Assembly: GCF_000964005.1 (NCBI RefSeq)
Contig: NZ_JXYP01000021.1
Span: forward strand, 124,001-188,000
DNA from: Williamsia herbipolensis
Lineage (GTDB): Bacteria > Actinomycetota > Actinomycetes > Mycobacteriales > Mycobacteriaceae
Direction: 5' to 3'
Length of the DNA: 64,000 bases
Below the pieces are notes generated by a model. It was not told where the DNA came from, did no database searches, and was given only the letters and a program-made list of their open reading frames with translations. This document shows, piece after piece, positions 1-9,407 of the stretch. The position numbers and the translations under genes are program-made. Every line of letters begins with the position of its first letter. Position 1 is the first letter of the stretch.

Positions 1-968
1 CCCGCGGTGACCTCCTTGCGCAGGAACGTCTCCTGGGTGTCGCCCTCGGGCACCGGGAAGATCGGCATCCGGTCGCGCGGGGTGAACACCTCGGCGTAGC
101 TCTGGACCCGCTCACCGATCTCGACGGTGTTGTCGCAGGCGCCGGGCACCACGTCGTCCCACTGCTCGCGCATCTCCGCGGCCGACTTCAGGTAGTACCC
201 GTCGCCGTCGAACTTGAAGCGCGTGGGATCCGACAGCGTCTTGCCGGTCTGGATGCACAGCAGCGCCTCGTGGGTCACCGCGTGACCCTTGGTGACGTAG
301 TGGCAGTCGTTGGTGACGATCGGCTTGATGCCGAGCTGCCTGCCGATCTCGAGCAGACCGTCGCGGACGCGGCGCTCGATCTCGAGGCCGTGCTCCATCA
401 ACTCGAGGTAGAAGTTCTCCTTGCCGAAGATGTCCTGCCACTTCGCGGCGGCCTCGAGGGCCTCGCGCTGATGGCCGAGCCGCAGCCGGGTCTGGACCTC
501 ACCCGACGGGCAGCCGGTCGTGGCGATGATCCCCTCGGCGTGGGCGGCGATGAGTTCGGCGTCCATGCGGGCCCACTTGCCGAGCTGACCCTCGATCGAC
601 GCCAGCGAGCTCAGGGTGAACAGGTTGCGCAGGCCGGTCGCGTTCTCGGCGACCATCGTCATGTGGGTGTAGGCGCCGCTACCGGAGACGTCGTCGCTCT
701 TCTGGTCGCGGTCGCCCCACAGGACGCGTTTGGTGTCGAAGCGCGAGGCGGGGGCGATGTAGGCCTCGATGCCGATGATCGGCGTGATGTCGTGATCCTT
801 GGCGACGTTGTAGAACTCGCTGGCGCCGAACATGTTCCCGTGGTCGGTCATGCCGATGGCGGTCATCCCGAGACGTTTGGCCTCGGCGAACATCGGCGCC
901 ACCTTCGCGGCCCCGTCGAGCATGGAGTACTCGGTGTGGTTGTGCAGATGGACGAACGAATCCGACAC
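1..968 (-). CDS. dnaE: DNA polymerase III alpha subunit (DnaE1), N-terminal part; runs off the window edge
   Basis: The replicative DNA polymerase catalytic subunit, of which only about 322 N-terminal residues are present. The protein begins with a PHP domain: the start reads [20 protein letters not shown], with the metal-binding HxH pair at residues 7 and 9, followed by the conserved [14 protein letters not shown] block. The GTG start at 968 is preceded by a GAGAGG ribosome binding site 8-9 bases upstream and gives the usual family N-terminus. The reading frame stays open to base 1. Mycobacterial DnaE1 carries an intrinsic PHP-domain proofreading activity; the PHP histidines seen here are compatible with that, but I cannot judge the full site from the fragment. 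Confidence 0.95.
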   Translation of the reverse strand, partial: MSDSFVHLHNHTEYSMLDGAAKVAPMFAEAKRLGMTAIGMTDHGNMFGASEFYNVAKDHDITPIIGIEAYIAPASRFDTKRVLWGDRDQKSDDVSGSGAYTHMTMVAENATGLRNLFTLSSLASIEGQLGKWARMDAELIAAHAEGIIATTGCPSGEVQTRLRLGHQREALEAAAKWQDIFGKENFYLELMEHGLEIERRVRDGLLEIGRQLGIKPIVTNDCHYVTKGHAVTHEALLCIQTGKTLSDPTRFKFDGDGYYLKSAAEMREQWDDVVPGACDNTVEIGERVQSYAEVFTPRDRMPIFPVPEGDTQETFLRKEVTA

Positions 969-1053
969 GTGGAATACCTCTCGACGAACGCTGCGGGGTC
1001 CCCGCCGATGCACTGCCGCGCGCGGTCCGATGGCCGGCTGCGACGTGTCGTCC

Positions 1054-1059
1054 AGTTTA
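1054..1059 (-). promoter_or_regulatory. Candidate -10 element (TAAACT) upstream of dnaE
   Basis: The minus strand carries TAAACT about 85 bases before the dnaE start, in the 211-base gap between dnaE and the next gene. No convincing -35 hexamer stands at the normal distance, so this is a weak call. Nothing else was recognised in this gap. Confidence 0.3.
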
Positions 1060-1179
1060 GGTGCGGGCACCCACAAGACCGGTGAGCCACACAGTGCGGG
1101 CGTCCGCCGGTCGTGTGCACACCGCCGACACACCGCGACACGCCGAGCGGGCTGTGACGCGTGGGACTCGAGCCATGGG

Positions 1180-1857
1180 TCAGCCTGCGGGCACCGGAGC
1201 GGTGTCGGAGAGCGGACCGACACGATCGGACTGTTCGGGGAGCAGCGCCCCGACGGTGAACCGCCCGCCCGCGTCGGCCGGGAGGACCTCGACCGCACGG
1301 ACCCGCCGGTCGCCCGCGATCACGCGCAACCGGTCGGCGTCACCGCGCACGACGAGGGCGACCACGCACGCGCATCCCGCGCTGAGCCGTGACCGCACGA
1401 GTGTGGCGATCTGTCGATCGCGCCCCACCGCGTCGGGACCGACCGTCCGCTCGACGTCGTCGACGGCGAGGTCGCGCGCGGTCTGCAGCGATCCCCGATC
1501 CCGGGTGAGGGGTTCGAACGTGGTCGGTGTGGCGACCGCGTCGACCGTGACGTGGAACGCGACCCGCGACGGTCCCGTACGGGCGATCAGCGACCACGCG
1601 GTGTCGTCGTCGAGGGGTGCTCGTGGCGACACCAGCGCCCACCGGGTGCCCGTGGCCCGCGCGGTCCCGGCCGAGGCGGCGGCGATGTACTCGTCGACCG
1701 ACTGCCCGCCGGTGGGACCGAGTCGGTCGGTGGTGACCGCGGGACGTCGGGGCGGATGGGCCGCGCCCAGGGCGTACAGACCGCCGAGGACGACCAACAC
1801 GACGACCGCGCACACGGCGATCGACCCGAACGCGCGGCGCAGACCGTCAGGTCGCAC
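1180..1857 (-). CDS. Single-pass membrane protein of unknown function
   Basis: A 225-residue protein I do not recognise. It has a short basic N-terminus, one hydrophobic segment at about residues 10-30 ([20 protein letters not shown]), and about 190 residues that should lie outside the membrane. There are two cysteines near residue 160 (GCACVV) and no catalytic motif that I can identify. The frame is open further upstream, but the GTG at 1857 overlaps the end of the rluA-family gene by 11 bases and puts the membrane segment at the N-terminus, so I chose it. It is the last gene of a probable lspA-rluA-this operon. Function unknown. Confidence 0.7.
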   Translation of the reverse strand: MRPDGLRRAFGSIAVCAVVVLVVLGGLYALGAAHPPRRPAVTTDRLGPTGGQSVDEYIAAASAGTARATGTRWALVSPRAPLDDDTAWSLIARTGPSRVAFHVTVDAVATPTTFEPLTRDRGSLQTARDLAVDDVERTVGPDAVGRDRQIATLVRSRLSAGCACVVALVVRGDADRLRVIAGDRRVRAVEVLPADAGGRFTVGALLPEQSDRVGPLSDTAPVPAG

Positions 1858-2773
1858 GCAGGACGTCCAACGCACCCCGGAGATCGTCCGGGTAGGGGCT
1901 GGTGAACTCGACCAGCCGCCCGTCGGAGGGGTGGGCGAACGACAACGCGCGGGCGTGCAGCCATTGACGTTCGAGCCCGAGGCGGGCGGCCAACGCCGGA
2001 TCGGCGCCGTAGGTGAGGTCTCCACAGCACGGGTGGTGCATCGCCGAGAAGTGCACGCGGATCTGGTGGGTGCGACCGGTCTCGAGGTGGACGTCGAGGA
2101 GGCTGGCCGCGGCGAACATCTCGAGGGTGTCGTAGTGGGTGACGCTGGGCTTGCCCGCGGTCGTCACGGCGAACTTCCACTCGTTGCCCGGATGGCGGCC
2201 GATGGCGGCGTCGATGGTGCCGCTCGACGGGTCGAGGTGGCCCTGCACCAGGGCGTGATAGCGCTTGTCGACCGTGCGCTCCTTGAAGGCCCGCTTGAGC
2301 AGTGTGTAGGCGCGCTCCGACGTCGCGACCACCATCACCCCGGACGTGCCGACGTCGAGACGGTGCACGATGCCCTGTCGCTCGTGCGCGCCGGAGGTGG
2401 AGATGCGATACCCGGCGGCGGCCAGACCACCGATCACCGTCGGTCCGGTCCATCCGACCGAGGCGTGCGCGGCCACACCGACCGGCTTGTCGACCACCAC
2501 GATGTCGTCGTCGGCGAACAGGATGTCCATGTTCTCGATCGGCTGCACCAGGTTCTCGACCGGGCGTGCCGGCTCGGGCAGCAGGACCTCGAGCCAGGCG
2601 CCCGCGGTGAGTCGATGGGACTTGCCGACGGCGGTGCCGTCGACCTGCACGTCGCCGTTGTCGGCGAGCGCGGCGACCGCGGTGCGCGAGAACCCCATCA
2701 TTCGCGAGACACCGGCGTCGAGTCGCATGCCGTCGATGCCGTCGGGGACGGGCATCGACCGGCTCTCACGCAT
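1847..2773 (-). CDS. rluD: RluA-family 23S rRNA pseudouridine synthase (RluD-like)
   Basis: A 308-residue enzyme that converts uridines in large-subunit rRNA to pseudouridine. An S4-like RNA-binding domain occupies about residues 13-75 ([20 protein letters not shown]), followed by the catalytic domain with the family signature [14 protein letters not shown], in which Asp140 is the expected catalytic residue. The later [15 protein letters not shown] block is also typical. It starts 8 bases inside the end of lspA (ATGCGTGA), so translation is probably coupled. Pairing of lspA with an RluA-family gene is common in bacteria. Which uridines it modifies (RluD-type sites or others) cannot be told from sequence alone. 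Confidence 0.93.
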   Translation of the reverse strand: MRESRSMPVPDGIDGMRLDAGVSRMMGFSRTAVAALADNGDVQVDGTAVGKSHRLTAGAWLEVLLPEPARPVENLVQPIENMDILFADDDIVVVDKPVGVAAHASVGWTGPTVIGGLAAAGYRISTSGAHERQGIVHRLDVGTSGVMVVATSERAYTLLKRAFKERTVDKRYHALVQGHLDPSSGTIDAAIGRHPGNEWKFAVTTAGKPSVTHYDTLEMFAAASLLDVHLETGRTHQIRVHFSAMHHPCCGDLTYGADPALAARLGLERQWLHARALSFAHPSDGRLVEFTSPYPDDLRGALDVLRAT

Positions 2774-3401
2774 CAGGCGCCACCGGCGTGCGCGCGTCGT
2801 CGCGGGTGCGGGTCGACGCCCGCGTGCCGTCGAGTTCGACCCCGAACAGCGTCAGGCCGACCAGCAGGACCGCGCCGCACACCACCGCCGAGTCGGCCAC
2901 GTTGAACACCGGCCACCAGCCGATGGACACGAAGTCGACCACATGCCCGCGGAGCGGGCCGGGATCGCGGAACAGACGGTCGACCAGGTTGCCCAGCGCG
3001 CCGCCGAGGATCAGCCCGAGGCCCAGCGCCCACAGCGGAGACCGCAGACGGGAGCTGTACCGGATGATGCCGACGACGACCGCGAGCGCGACGATCGTCA
3101 GGATCCAGGTGTAACCGGTGGCCATGGAGAACGCGGCGCCGGAGTTGCGAACCAGGCGCAGCGTGACGGTGTCGCCGATGATCGAGATGGGACGCAGCGG
3201 ATCGATGGTCGCGACGACCACGATCTTCGTCACCAGATCGGCCACCAGGACGAACAGCGCGACCGCGGGCAGCAACGCGATCATTCTCGTCGATCGCGGC
3301 GCCGGTCGGCTCGTGGCGGTGGCATCGGCGGACCCACCGACTCCGGCGGTGGTGTCGGGTCCGGCGGGTTCATCGGTCGGGTCGTTGCTCACGCCGACCA
3401 T
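2766..3401 (-). CDS. lspA: Lipoprotein signal peptidase II
   Basis: A membrane aspartyl protease that removes signal peptides from diacylglyceryl-modified prolipoproteins. The protein has 211 residues and four hydrophobic segments. The two catalytic aspartates fall in NLVDR (Asp141) and FNVADS (Asp170), and the NSGAAFSM motif precedes them. The N-terminus is about 40 residues longer than in E. coli and rich in Pro, Ala, Asp and Thr. The start is ambiguous: ATG at 3401 or GTG at 3392; the second has a better-spaced GGGGAC ribosome site. It heads the lspA-rluA operon. Two lipoproteins that would be its substrates are encoded just beyond it. Confidence 0.95.
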   Translation of the reverse strand: MVGVSNDPTDEPAGPDTTAGVGGSADATATSRPAPRSTRMIALLPAVALFVLVADLVTKIVVVATIDPLRPISIIGDTVTLRLVRNSGAAFSMATGYTWILTIVALAVVVGIIRYSSRLRSPLWALGLGLILGGALGNLVDRLFRDPGPLRGHVVDFVSIGWWPVFNVADSAVVCGAVLLVGLTLFGVELDGTRASTRTRDDARTPVAPDA

Positions 3402-3434
3402 TGTCCCCTAAGCGGAGTCGATAACCTTCAATGC

Positions 3435-4412
3435 GTGCCCGACGCCCTCATCACCCGCCCCCTTCTCCGTCGAGCGCAGGCAGTGGGGGTGTGCGCGGTG
3501 ATCACGGCGGTCGTGGCCGGGTGCGGTTCCGGTGATCCCGGCCCCGACGGCGCGAGCAGTTCCTCGGCGGCCGCGGGGTGCACGACCGAGTCGACCGTCG
3601 GCGCGTCCGGTGCGTCGCTGCTGCCGGTGCCGCCGGCGACGGTCGAGGTCCTCGACGCAGGCGCCGCGCCGCGTCTCGCACCGGTAGGCGCGCCGAGCAC
3701 CGCCTCGGCCCAGCAGGTCCGGCTGGTCACGACGTCGTCGTCGACGAGCCTCTCGCAGGGACAGGCACCGAGCGACGACGCCCAGACCGTGGACCTGCCG
3801 ATCACCGCGCAGGTGCTGTGCGGCGACCCGACCGACATCGAACTCACCCTCGGCGCCGCGTCGTCGCCGTCGCCGGACCTGTCGAGGTCGCTCGCCGCGG
3901 TCCGCGGCTCGCGGGCGGGTCTCGCGGTCGCGGCCGGGTCGGTGCCGATCGCCCTGCGCATCGTGCCCGCCGCCGCGGCCGACGACACCGCCCGCTCGGC
4001 GATCGAACAGACCCTGGTGCAGGCGCTGCAGCGGTCGGTGACACTCCCCCGCGACCCGATCGGCGTGGGCGCGCGCTGGCGGTCGGTACGCACGATCACC
4101 GGCGCGGCCACGGTGCGGCAGACCATCACCTCGACGCTGCGCGCACGCACCGGATCGACACTCCAGATCGATGTCACCGTCGACGAGGAACCGGTGAACG
4201 CGGTGTTCACCATCCCCGGATCCGATCAGACACTCACCATCGCCTCGTACACGATGGCCGGGTCGGGCTCGATGACCCTCGACCTGACGCGCGGGCTGCC
4301 GATCAGCGGCGAGCTGACGATCGACGGCGGCCGGTCACTGGTCGGGTCGGATCCCGCCCGGCCGCTCGTCCAGAAGACCGGCGTCGACATCCGCTGGGAG
4401 ACGACCCGCTGA
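3435..4412 (+). CDS. Putative secreted lipoprotein of unknown function
   Basis: A 325-residue protein with a lipoprotein signal: basic N-terminus, hydrophobic core and a lipobox ending VAGC near residue 30, followed by a Ser/Ala-rich linker. The mature part is a predicted beta-rich domain that ends with paired phrases such as LTIASYTMAGSGSMTLDL and GLPISGELTIDGG. I cannot name the family with confidence. The frame is open far upstream, but the GTG at 3435 is the only start that places the signal peptide at the N-terminus. It is transcribed away from lspA and runs into a shared terminator with the next, convergent lipoprotein gene. Confidence 0.75.
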   Translation: MPDALITRPLLRRAQAVGVCAVITAVVAGCGSGDPGPDGASSSSAAAGCTTESTVGASGASLLPVPPATVEVLDAGAAPRLAPVGAPSTASAQQVRLVTTSSSTSLSQGQAPSDDAQTVDLPITAQVLCGDPTDIELTLGAASSPSPDLSRSLAAVRGSRAGLAVAAGSVPIALRIVPAAAADDTARSAIEQTLVQALQRSVTLPRDPIGVGARWRSVRTITGAATVRQTITSTLRARTGSTLQIDVTVDEEPVNAVFTIPGSDQTLTIASYTMAGSGSMTLDLTRGLPISGELTIDGGRSLVGSDPARPLVQKTGVDIRWETTR

Positions 4413-4418
4413 CACACG

Positions 4419-4450
4419 ACTGCCCCCGAACCGTGGGGTTCGGGGGCAGT
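4419..4450. terminator. Bidirectional rho-independent-like terminator
   Basis: A perfect 14-base-pair inverted repeat (ACTGCCCCCGAACC and its complement) with a four-base loop lies between two convergent genes. No T-tract follows, as is usual in actinobacteria. It can serve both strands. Confidence 0.85.
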
Positions 4451-4476
4451 CGCTGCGAGCGGTGTGCGGGACGGGG

Positions 4477-5007
4477 TCAGTTGGCCGCCGGGCACATGGC
4501 GCTCTGCACGTTGTTGGCGAGCAGCAGCGGGCACACCGTGGTCTTGGCGAGCTTCCACTTGCCGCTGTCGTAGACGATCGCGGCGTCGACGGTCTGCTCG
4601 GGCACGTTGGGCAGCTTGACCTTCACCTTGACCGTCGCCTGGCCGTTGCCGGTCGCGATGACCGGGGCCTGCAGCGAGTAGGTGATGTCGGGGTTGTCCT
4701 GACGGGCCTTCACGAGCTTGTCGAACAGCTGCGGGTCGGCGTCGGAGCCCTGGACGAGATCGGTCTTCTCGCTCGCCGGCACGCTCGGGTTGAGGGCCTT
4801 CTCCAGCAGTCCGTTGAGCGTGGAGGCACTCGGCGGCTTCGAGGGGTCGGTCACCGAGGTGCCGCCGGTGTCGCCCGACGCGGTCGACGAGCTCGTGGTC
4901 GACGTGGGCTGCGCGGTCGTCCCGTCGTCGGAGTTGTCGCTGCACGCACCGATCATGAACACGGCTGCGACGGCCAGGCCTGCGGTGGCGATCTTCTGGA
5001 GCTTCAC
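4477..5007 (-). CDS. MTB12-like lipoprotein (low molecular weight antigen family)
   Basis: A 176-residue lipoprotein with a signal peptide and lipobox FMIGAC (Cys near 22), then a Thr/Ser-rich linker and a compact C-terminal domain of about 110 residues. That domain runs from ASTLNGLLEKALNPSVPASE to a final VYDSGKWKLAKTTVCPLL and resembles, in order and spacing, the C-terminal domain of the mycobacterial secreted antigen MTB12 (CFP-2). Function of the family is not established. The GTG start at 5007 has a GAAGAGGA ribosome site. Two cysteines near the C-terminus (TVCPLL, SAMCPA) could form a disulphide. Confidence 0.8.
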   Translation of the reverse strand: MKLQKIATAGLAVAAVFMIGACSDNSDDGTTAQPTSTTSSSTASGDTGGTSVTDPSKPPSASTLNGLLEKALNPSVPASEKTDLVQGSDADPQLFDKLVKARQDNPDITYSLQAPVIATGNGQATVKVKVKLPNVPEQTVDAAIVYDSGKWKLAKTTVCPLLLANNVQSAMCPAAN

Positions 5008-5231
5008 GAAATGTCCTCTTCTCGTCTGTCGTCGTCAGGGCTGACGAACCCGGGGCCGGCGGCACGGGGCCACCGACATGCTGCGCCGATGTCGTCGAGC
5101 CCGGGGACTCATGTGTACCGATGGGGGCGGTCGCGGACGACCACGTTCCCCCCGGATCGGACACCACTATGCCAAACCGATGTGTGGGCGAACGACAATC
5201 GGGCGAACCGCACACGCCTCCTGGCCCGGAT

Positions 5232-5261
5232 TTGACCACGACGACCGAGGTCAGCAAGCTT
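5232..5261 (+). promoter_or_regulatory. Probable leaderless promoter of ansA
   Basis: TTGACC (5232-5237) and AAGCTT (5256-5261) are separated by 18 bases. The ansA ATG lies 7 bases after the -10-like box and no ribosome binding site precedes it, so transcription would start at or next to the start codon. The remaining 5008-5231 stretch holds only the divergent leader of the MTB12-like gene. Confidence 0.5.
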
Positions 5262-5268
5262 TCGTCCC

Positions 5269-6237
5269 ATGTCGGTCACACCTGTCATCGCGGTACTCGG
5301 CACCGGCGGGACCATCGCGTCGCAGCACGGTGCGGGCGGTGTCGTGCCCGCGGTCGACGTCCGGGATCTGGTGCGGGCCGATCGCGCCGGTTCCCCTGTC
5401 TCCGGCGTCGCGGTGCGTCCGCGGACAGTGCTCTCGCTCGACAGTTCGGCGATGACACCCGACGACCAGTGGACCCTTGTGCGGGCGATCTCCACCGAAC
5501 TCGCCGACCCCGCGGTCGCCGGTGTCGTGGTGACCCATGGCACCGACACGCTCGAGGAATCGGCGATGCTCGCCGACCTGGTCATCGACGACCCCCGCCC
5601 CGTGGTGTTCACCGGCGCGCAACGGCCATCGGATGCCAAGGGCGCCGACGGTCCTGCCAATCTCGCCGCGGCCGTCGCGTGCGCCGCCGACCCGGACTCC
5701 CGGTCGCGCGGGGTGCTGGTGGCGTTCGGCGGTCGTGTCCTGCCCGCGCGGGGGACGGTCAAGGTCAGCGCATCGGACCTCCGCGCCTTCGACTGCGCCG
5801 CACCCGGGCTCGCGCGTCCGCGGATCGATGTCGGCGCGCTCTCCCCCGTGAGTGCTCGGGTCGACATCGTCACCGTCCACCCGGGGTTCGCGCCCGACGT
5901 CATCGCGCACCTGGTCGCATCCGGGGCCCGCGGGCTCGTGGTCGCCGGCCTCGGATCGGGCAACGTCGGTCCCGGTGTGCGTGACGCGGTGGCCGACGCG
6001 ATCAGCCGGGGCGTGGCGACGGTCATCTCGACCCGCGTGCCGTTCGGGGAGGTGGTCGCCACCTACGGCGGCGGCGGTGGCGCGGTCGATCTCGTGGCCG
6101 CAGGGGCGATCGTGTCACCGTGGTTGCGTCCGCCGCAGGCGCGGGTGGCGTTGGCGGCGCTCCTGTCGGCCGGCGCCGATCACGACGGGATCGCGGCGTT
6201 CTTCGCGGCCGGACCGGTCGCGGCGGACGGCGCCTGA
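5269..6237 (+). CDS. ansA: L-asparaginase
   Basis: A 322-residue type I/II bacterial asparaginase, which hydrolyses L-asparagine to aspartate and ammonia. Both catalytic threonine motifs are present: VLGTGGTIAS (Thr15) and VVTHGTDTLEE (Thr92 with the adjacent Asp93). The GAQRPSDAKGADGPANL segment is also family-typical. No signal peptide is seen, so the enzyme is probably cytoplasmic. There is no good ribosome site, but a promoter-like sequence directly abuts the start codon. It is convergent with dinB, with eight bases between the stop codons. Confidence 0.95.
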   Translation: MSVTPVIAVLGTGGTIASQHGAGGVVPAVDVRDLVRADRAGSPVSGVAVRPRTVLSLDSSAMTPDDQWTLVRAISTELADPAVAGVVVTHGTDTLEESAMLADLVIDDPRPVVFTGAQRPSDAKGADGPANLAAAVACAADPDSRSRGVLVAFGGRVLPARGTVKVSASDLRAFDCAAPGLARPRIDVGALSPVSARVDIVTVHPGFAPDVIAHLVASGARGLVVAGLGSGNVGPGVRDAVADAISRGVATVISTRVPFGEVVATYGGGGGAVDLVAAGAIVSPWLRPPQARVALAALLSAGADHDGIAAFFAAGPVAADGA

Positions 6238-6245
6238 CCGCTGAG

Positions 6246-7682
6246 TCATGTCCAGTCGAGGCTGGCGAGTGGATCGGCGGCCGTCAGGTCGGCGGTGTCG
6301 GAGGGGAACGTCGCGGTGCGGCCGGGCCCGGTCGCGCGGGTCTCGAACCGGACCGACACGACGCCGTGGCCACTGCCCTGCACCCAGCCGTGGCCGAAGT
6401 CGGGATGCGTCACGTCGGTTCCGGTCGCCCACGTCACCGCACCGTCGGGACCCACGACACGACCCGACGCCTTCTGCACCCCCACCTCGGCGACCGGACC
6501 GCCCGGTAGCGGCTCGGCGGGGTCCACACCGTCGACGGCGGTGACGATGACCGGCTCCTCGGGGGCTTCGGCGGTGGTCACCGCGCGGTCGGAGGCGTCG
6601 CCGCCGAAGAGCAGGAACTGTTCGTCGGTGGTGAGGCCGGAGAACCCCACGCCGACAAGGCGAACGGGTCCGATGTCGACGGGGTCGAGGGCGAGGCGCT
6701 GCGCCGCTGCGGCCAGGGTCGCGAGGTCGGTGGTCGCCGGGGCGAAGGTGGTCGACCGGGTGAGCACCGACATGTCGGACTTCTTGAGTTTGAGGACGAC
6801 CGTGCGCGCCCCGCGGCCGTCGTCGAGAAGGCGCCGGTGCGCCGACGCGGCCGAGGTCGCGATGGCCTCCCGCAGTCGCGGCATCGTCACGACGTCGTCG
6901 GCGAAGGTCGATTCGGCGCTGATCTGTTTCGCCGAGGTCCGTTCGGCGACCTGTCGGTCGTCGAACCCCTGCGCCAGTCGGTGCAGCGCCGGACCCACCG
7001 TCGAGCCGAGCACCGACGCCACCTCCATCGGTGACAGGTCGGCGAGATCGCCGATGGTGTCGATGCCCAGGCGATGCAGCCGGTCGCCGGCCACCGGTCC
7101 GATGCCCCACAACTTCCGCACCGACAGCGGGCGGAGGAACTCCTGCTCGGATCCGGGTGAGATCACCGTCACGCCATCGGGTTTCGCCATCCCCGAGGCG
7201 ATCTTGGCGATCTGCTTCCCACTGCCCGCCCCGATCGACGCGGCCAGGCCCAGTTCGTCGGCGATCCGCGACCGGATCTGCTCGGCGAACGTGATCACGT
7301 CGCTGCGTGCGGCGCCGACGAGGGCCTCGGGTTCACCGAACGCCTCGTCGAAGGACAGCATCTCGATGACCGGTATCGCCTCGCGGATCATCGCGAACAC
7401 CCGGGCGCTGACCACGCGGTAGACCGCGCCGCGGGGTGGCACGACCACCGCCGACGACCCGATCAGTCTGCGCGCCTGATGCATGGGCATCGCCGAATGC
7501 GCACCGAAGCGCCGCGCCTCGTAACTCGCTCCGGCGACCACACCTCGGCCACCGACCCCGCCGACCAGCACCGGACGGCCGCGCAGGGTGGGACGGGTCA
7601 GCTGCTCGACCGAGGCGAAGAAGGCATCCATGTCGATGTGCAGCACCCACCGCGCTCCACGTCGATCCTCGGTGCCCACCAC
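6246..7682 (-). CDS. dinB: DNA polymerase IV (Y-family, DinB/DinX type)
   Basis: A 478-residue translesion polymerase. The N-terminal palm has [13 protein letters not shown] with metal ligands Asp17 and Asp19, and the second acidic pair appears in MLSFDEAF. The helix-hairpin-helix block is seen as [19 protein letters not shown], and the little-finger domain follows. The roughly 100-residue C-terminal extension beyond the polymerase core is longer than in E. coli DinB. It ends [19 protein letters not shown] and resembles that of mycobacterial DinX-like proteins. No beta-clamp motif could be assigned with certainty. The GTG-GTG start has no ribosome site but sits 6 bases after a TAGGCT box. Confidence 0.94.
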   Translation of the reverse strand: MVGTEDRRGARWVLHIDMDAFFASVEQLTRPTLRGRPVLVGGVGGRGVVAGASYEARRFGAHSAMPMHQARRLIGSSAVVVPPRGAVYRVVSARVFAMIREAIPVIEMLSFDEAFGEPEALVGAARSDVITFAEQIRSRIADELGLAASIGAGSGKQIAKIASGMAKPDGVTVISPGSEQEFLRPLSVRKLWGIGPVAGDRLHRLGIDTIGDLADLSPMEVASVLGSTVGPALHRLAQGFDDRQVAERTSAKQISAESTFADDVVTMPRLREAIATSAASAHRRLLDDGRGARTVVLKLKKSDMSVLTRSTTFAPATTDLATLAAAAQRLALDPVDIGPVRLVGVGFSGLTTDEQFLLFGGDASDRAVTTAEAPEEPVIVTAVDGVDPAEPLPGGPVAEVGVQKASGRVVGPDGAVTWATGTDVTHPDFGHGWVQGSGHGVVSVRFETRATGPGRTATFPSDTADLTAADPLASLDWT

Positions 7683-7688
7683 CCGTCG

Positions 7689-7694
7689 AGCCTA
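7689..7694 (-). promoter_or_regulatory. Leaderless-type -10 box (TAGGCT) of dinB
   Basis: TAGGCT on the minus strand ends 6 bases before the dinB GTG start, the spacing expected when the first transcribed base is the start codon. No LexA-type (SOS) box was recognised around it. Confidence 0.5.
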
Positions 7695-7768
7695 TCGAGT
7701 CCGACTTCGTCGCCGACTGCACGGAAGCCACGCCCCGCCTTCGCGTTTCCACACGGTCTGTCACCCGC

Positions 7769-8143
7769 TCAGCGGGTGAGGGCTCCGGCACCGATCGCCA
7801 CCAGGCCGCAGGCGGTGAACAGCGCGTACGGGATGAGGGACGAGCCGCTGTCACCGAGGTACAGCTGGCGCACCAGGACCGCGCCTGCGTCTGCGGTCAG
7901 CAGCACACCGCCGACGATGAACCAGGTCGGCCGCGCGAACCCGACCGCCAGCGTGACCGCAGCGACGCCGGCGACGATCCCGAGGCCGAGCCGCAGCGAC
8001 GTCGACGGCTCGATGCGGGTCAACTCCGTGAAACGTTGACTCCACGAGCTCATCCCGGTTAGCGCGGCGATCGAGGACAACGCCATCTCGAGGAGTCCGA
8101 TCGCGACGATCACCCCGACCCCGATGCGGACGGCGGGTGTCAT
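7769..8143 (-). CDS. Small membrane protein, unknown function
   Basis: A 124-residue protein with about four hydrophobic segments (residues about 7-30, 50-70, 72-90 and 100-122) joined by short loops. No family motif was recognised. It overlaps the end of the upstream deazaflavin-type oxidoreductase gene by 4 bases (ATGA), so the two are probably co-transcribed and co-translated under the TetR-type operator upstream. Confidence 0.75.
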   Translation of the reverse strand: MTPAVRIGVGVIVAIGLLEMALSSIAALTGMSSWSQRFTELTRIEPSTSLRLGLGIVAGVAAVTLAVGFARPTWFIVGGVLLTADAGAVLVRQLYLGDSGSSLIPYALFTACGLVAIGAGALTR

Positions 8144-8607
8144 CGCGCGCCGCCTCCGACGGACACCAGTTCGAAGACGGGAACCGCGGGGGCGACGGCG
8201 GCGAGTTCGGCGTCGGTCGAGGTGTGCGAGACCTTCGCCGGCAGGTAGCTCGCGACCTCCCAGCCCCAGCGCCTGAGGTAGGGACGCAGGAGAGCGATCT
8301 TCGCGTCGTCGGCGATCTCGGTGGCCCGGAACTCATCGGTGCGACGACCGTGACCGATGGTGGCGACTCCCGCGACACGCAGGTTGCGCGACCACTGGGT
8401 GTTGCCACGCGGCGAGATCAGGTAGGTGCGCCCGTCGATGACGAGCGGGTTGACCGGCGTGGTCTGCGGGGTGCCCGACTTTCGTCCGACAACGGTCAGG
8501 GTGCGCGCACCGGCAAGGCCGATCCCCCGGGCCGACAACCAACGGACGAGATCGTTGAAACCGCGCTGCATGCGGCCGCTGGGCGCTGCGTAATGGGTTG
8601 TGGTCAT
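8140..8607 (-). CDS. Nitroreductase / deazaflavin (F420)-dependent oxidoreductase family protein
   Basis: A 155-residue single-domain protein of the Ddn/FDOR split-barrel family. The N-terminus contains the amphipathic MQRGFNDLVRWLSARG, then the core LTVVGRKSGTPQTTPVNPLV and TYLISPRGNTQWSRNLRVAG. The R-K-S-G-x-P and GNTQWxRNL motifs mark members that bind F420 or a related cofactor. The substrate cannot be predicted. The ATG at 8607 has a GAGGAG ribosome site 6 bases upstream, and a more upstream in-frame ATG at 8640 would lie inside the operator. It is divergent from a TetR gene across paired palindromes, which are probably its control region. Confidence 0.88.
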   Translation of the reverse strand: MTTTHYAAPSGRMQRGFNDLVRWLSARGIGLAGARTLTVVGRKSGTPQTTPVNPLVIDGRTYLISPRGNTQWSRNLRVAGVATIGHGRRTDEFRATEIADDAKIALLRPYLRRWGWEVASYLPAKVSHTSTDAELAAVAPAVPVFELVSVGGGAR

Positions 8608-8630
8608 GGCTACTCCTCGTCTGGATCGGA

Positions 8631-8695
8631 ACGAGAGCACTGCTCTCGTTTCTCACCATGACACGGCATCGGCCAGAATGCAAGAGCACTGCTCT
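8631..8695. promoter_or_regulatory. Twin palindromic operator for the adjacent TetR regulator
   Basis: Two copies of the same palindrome lie in the divergent intergenic region. Site 1 (8631-8649) is ACGAGAGCA-C-TGCTCTCGT, with perfect 9-base arms; site 2 (8683-8695) is AGAGCA-C-TGCTCT. Their centres (8640 and 8689) are 49 bases apart. Site 2 lies about 23 bases before the regulator start and site 1 about 24 bases before the oxidoreductase start, so both promoters could be repressed. Confidence 0.8.
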
Positions 8696-8717
8696 CATTT
8701 CTGGCAGGATGGTGCCC

Positions 8718-9407
8718 ATGCAGTCAGACGCACCGTCGACCCCCCGCGCTGCGGCACGGGCTCAGACCGAGCAGGACATCATCCGGGTGGGTCGGGAACA
8801 CCTCGCCGCACACGGCGCCGCGTCGCTGTCGTTGCGTGCGGTCGCCCGCGACCTCGGCATGGTGTCCTCCGCGGTGTACCGCTACGTGCGCAACCGCGAC
8901 GACCTGCTGACGTTGCTGGTCGTCGACGCCTACGACGAATCCGCCGACCGCGTCGAGGCCGCCCTCGCCGCGACACCCGCCGACGCCGGGACACGGGAGC
9001 GCATCCGGGTGGCCGCGCATGCACTGCGGACATGGGCGGTCGCCGAACCGTCGCGGTACGCGCTCATCTACGGCAGCCCGGTCCCGGGCTACTCCGCCCC
9101 GGGCGAGCAGACCACGGGCCCGGGCACCCGCTTCGTCGCGTTGCTGCTCCGGGAACTGCGCGACACCGTGGTCGACGCACCGTCACCGATCTCCGCGGGA
9201 CTGGCCGCCGAATTCGACGCCATCAACATCGAATTCGGCCTCGAACTGGATCAGGCGACACTGGCCGTCGGCACCTGCCTGTGGTCGGTGGTTCTCGGCG
9301 CGATCAGCCTCGAGGTGTTCGGCCAGTACGGCGCCGACACCTTCGCGCGGCCGGAGGATCTCTTCGACCTCCAGCTCACCACCGTGGTGACCCGGCTACT
9401 GCCCTGA
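8718..9407 (+). CDS. TetR/AcrR-family transcriptional regulator
   Basis: A 229-residue repressor. The N-terminal helix-turn-helix reads [20 protein letters not shown] followed by [19 protein letters not shown]. The C-terminal ligand domain has [20 protein letters not shown], typical of the WHG-type TetR C-terminal domain. Two ATG codons are possible: 8709, directly after the GGCAGG sequence, and 8718, 9 bases from it; I chose 8718. It is transcribed divergently from the deazaflavin-type oxidoreductase and membrane protein pair, which it probably represses together with itself through the twin palindromes. The last 12 bases overlap the convergent end of ileS. Confidence 0.92.
   Translation: MQSDAPSTPRAAARAQTEQDIIRVGREHLAAHGAASLSLRAVARDLGMVSSAVYRYVRNRDDLLTLLVVDAYDESADRVEAALAATPADAGTRERIRVAAHALRTWAVAEPSRYALIYGSPVPGYSAPGEQTTGPGTRFVALLLRELRDTVVDAPSPISAGLAAEFDAINIEFGLELDQATLAVGTCLWSVVLGAISLEVFGQYGADTFARPEDLFDLQLTTVVTRLLP

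Noticed and set aside
2346-3434. A long plus-strand open frame running into the lipoprotein gene at 3435
   Set aside because: This part is antisense to the clear rluA-family and lspA genes and its translation is Arg/Pro-rich noise; the signal peptide sets the real start at 3435.
7683-7768. SOS (LexA) box upstream of dinB
   Set aside because: No GAAC-N4-GTTC-like or TCGAAC palindrome was found in the upstream bases; only the leaderless -10 box stands out.
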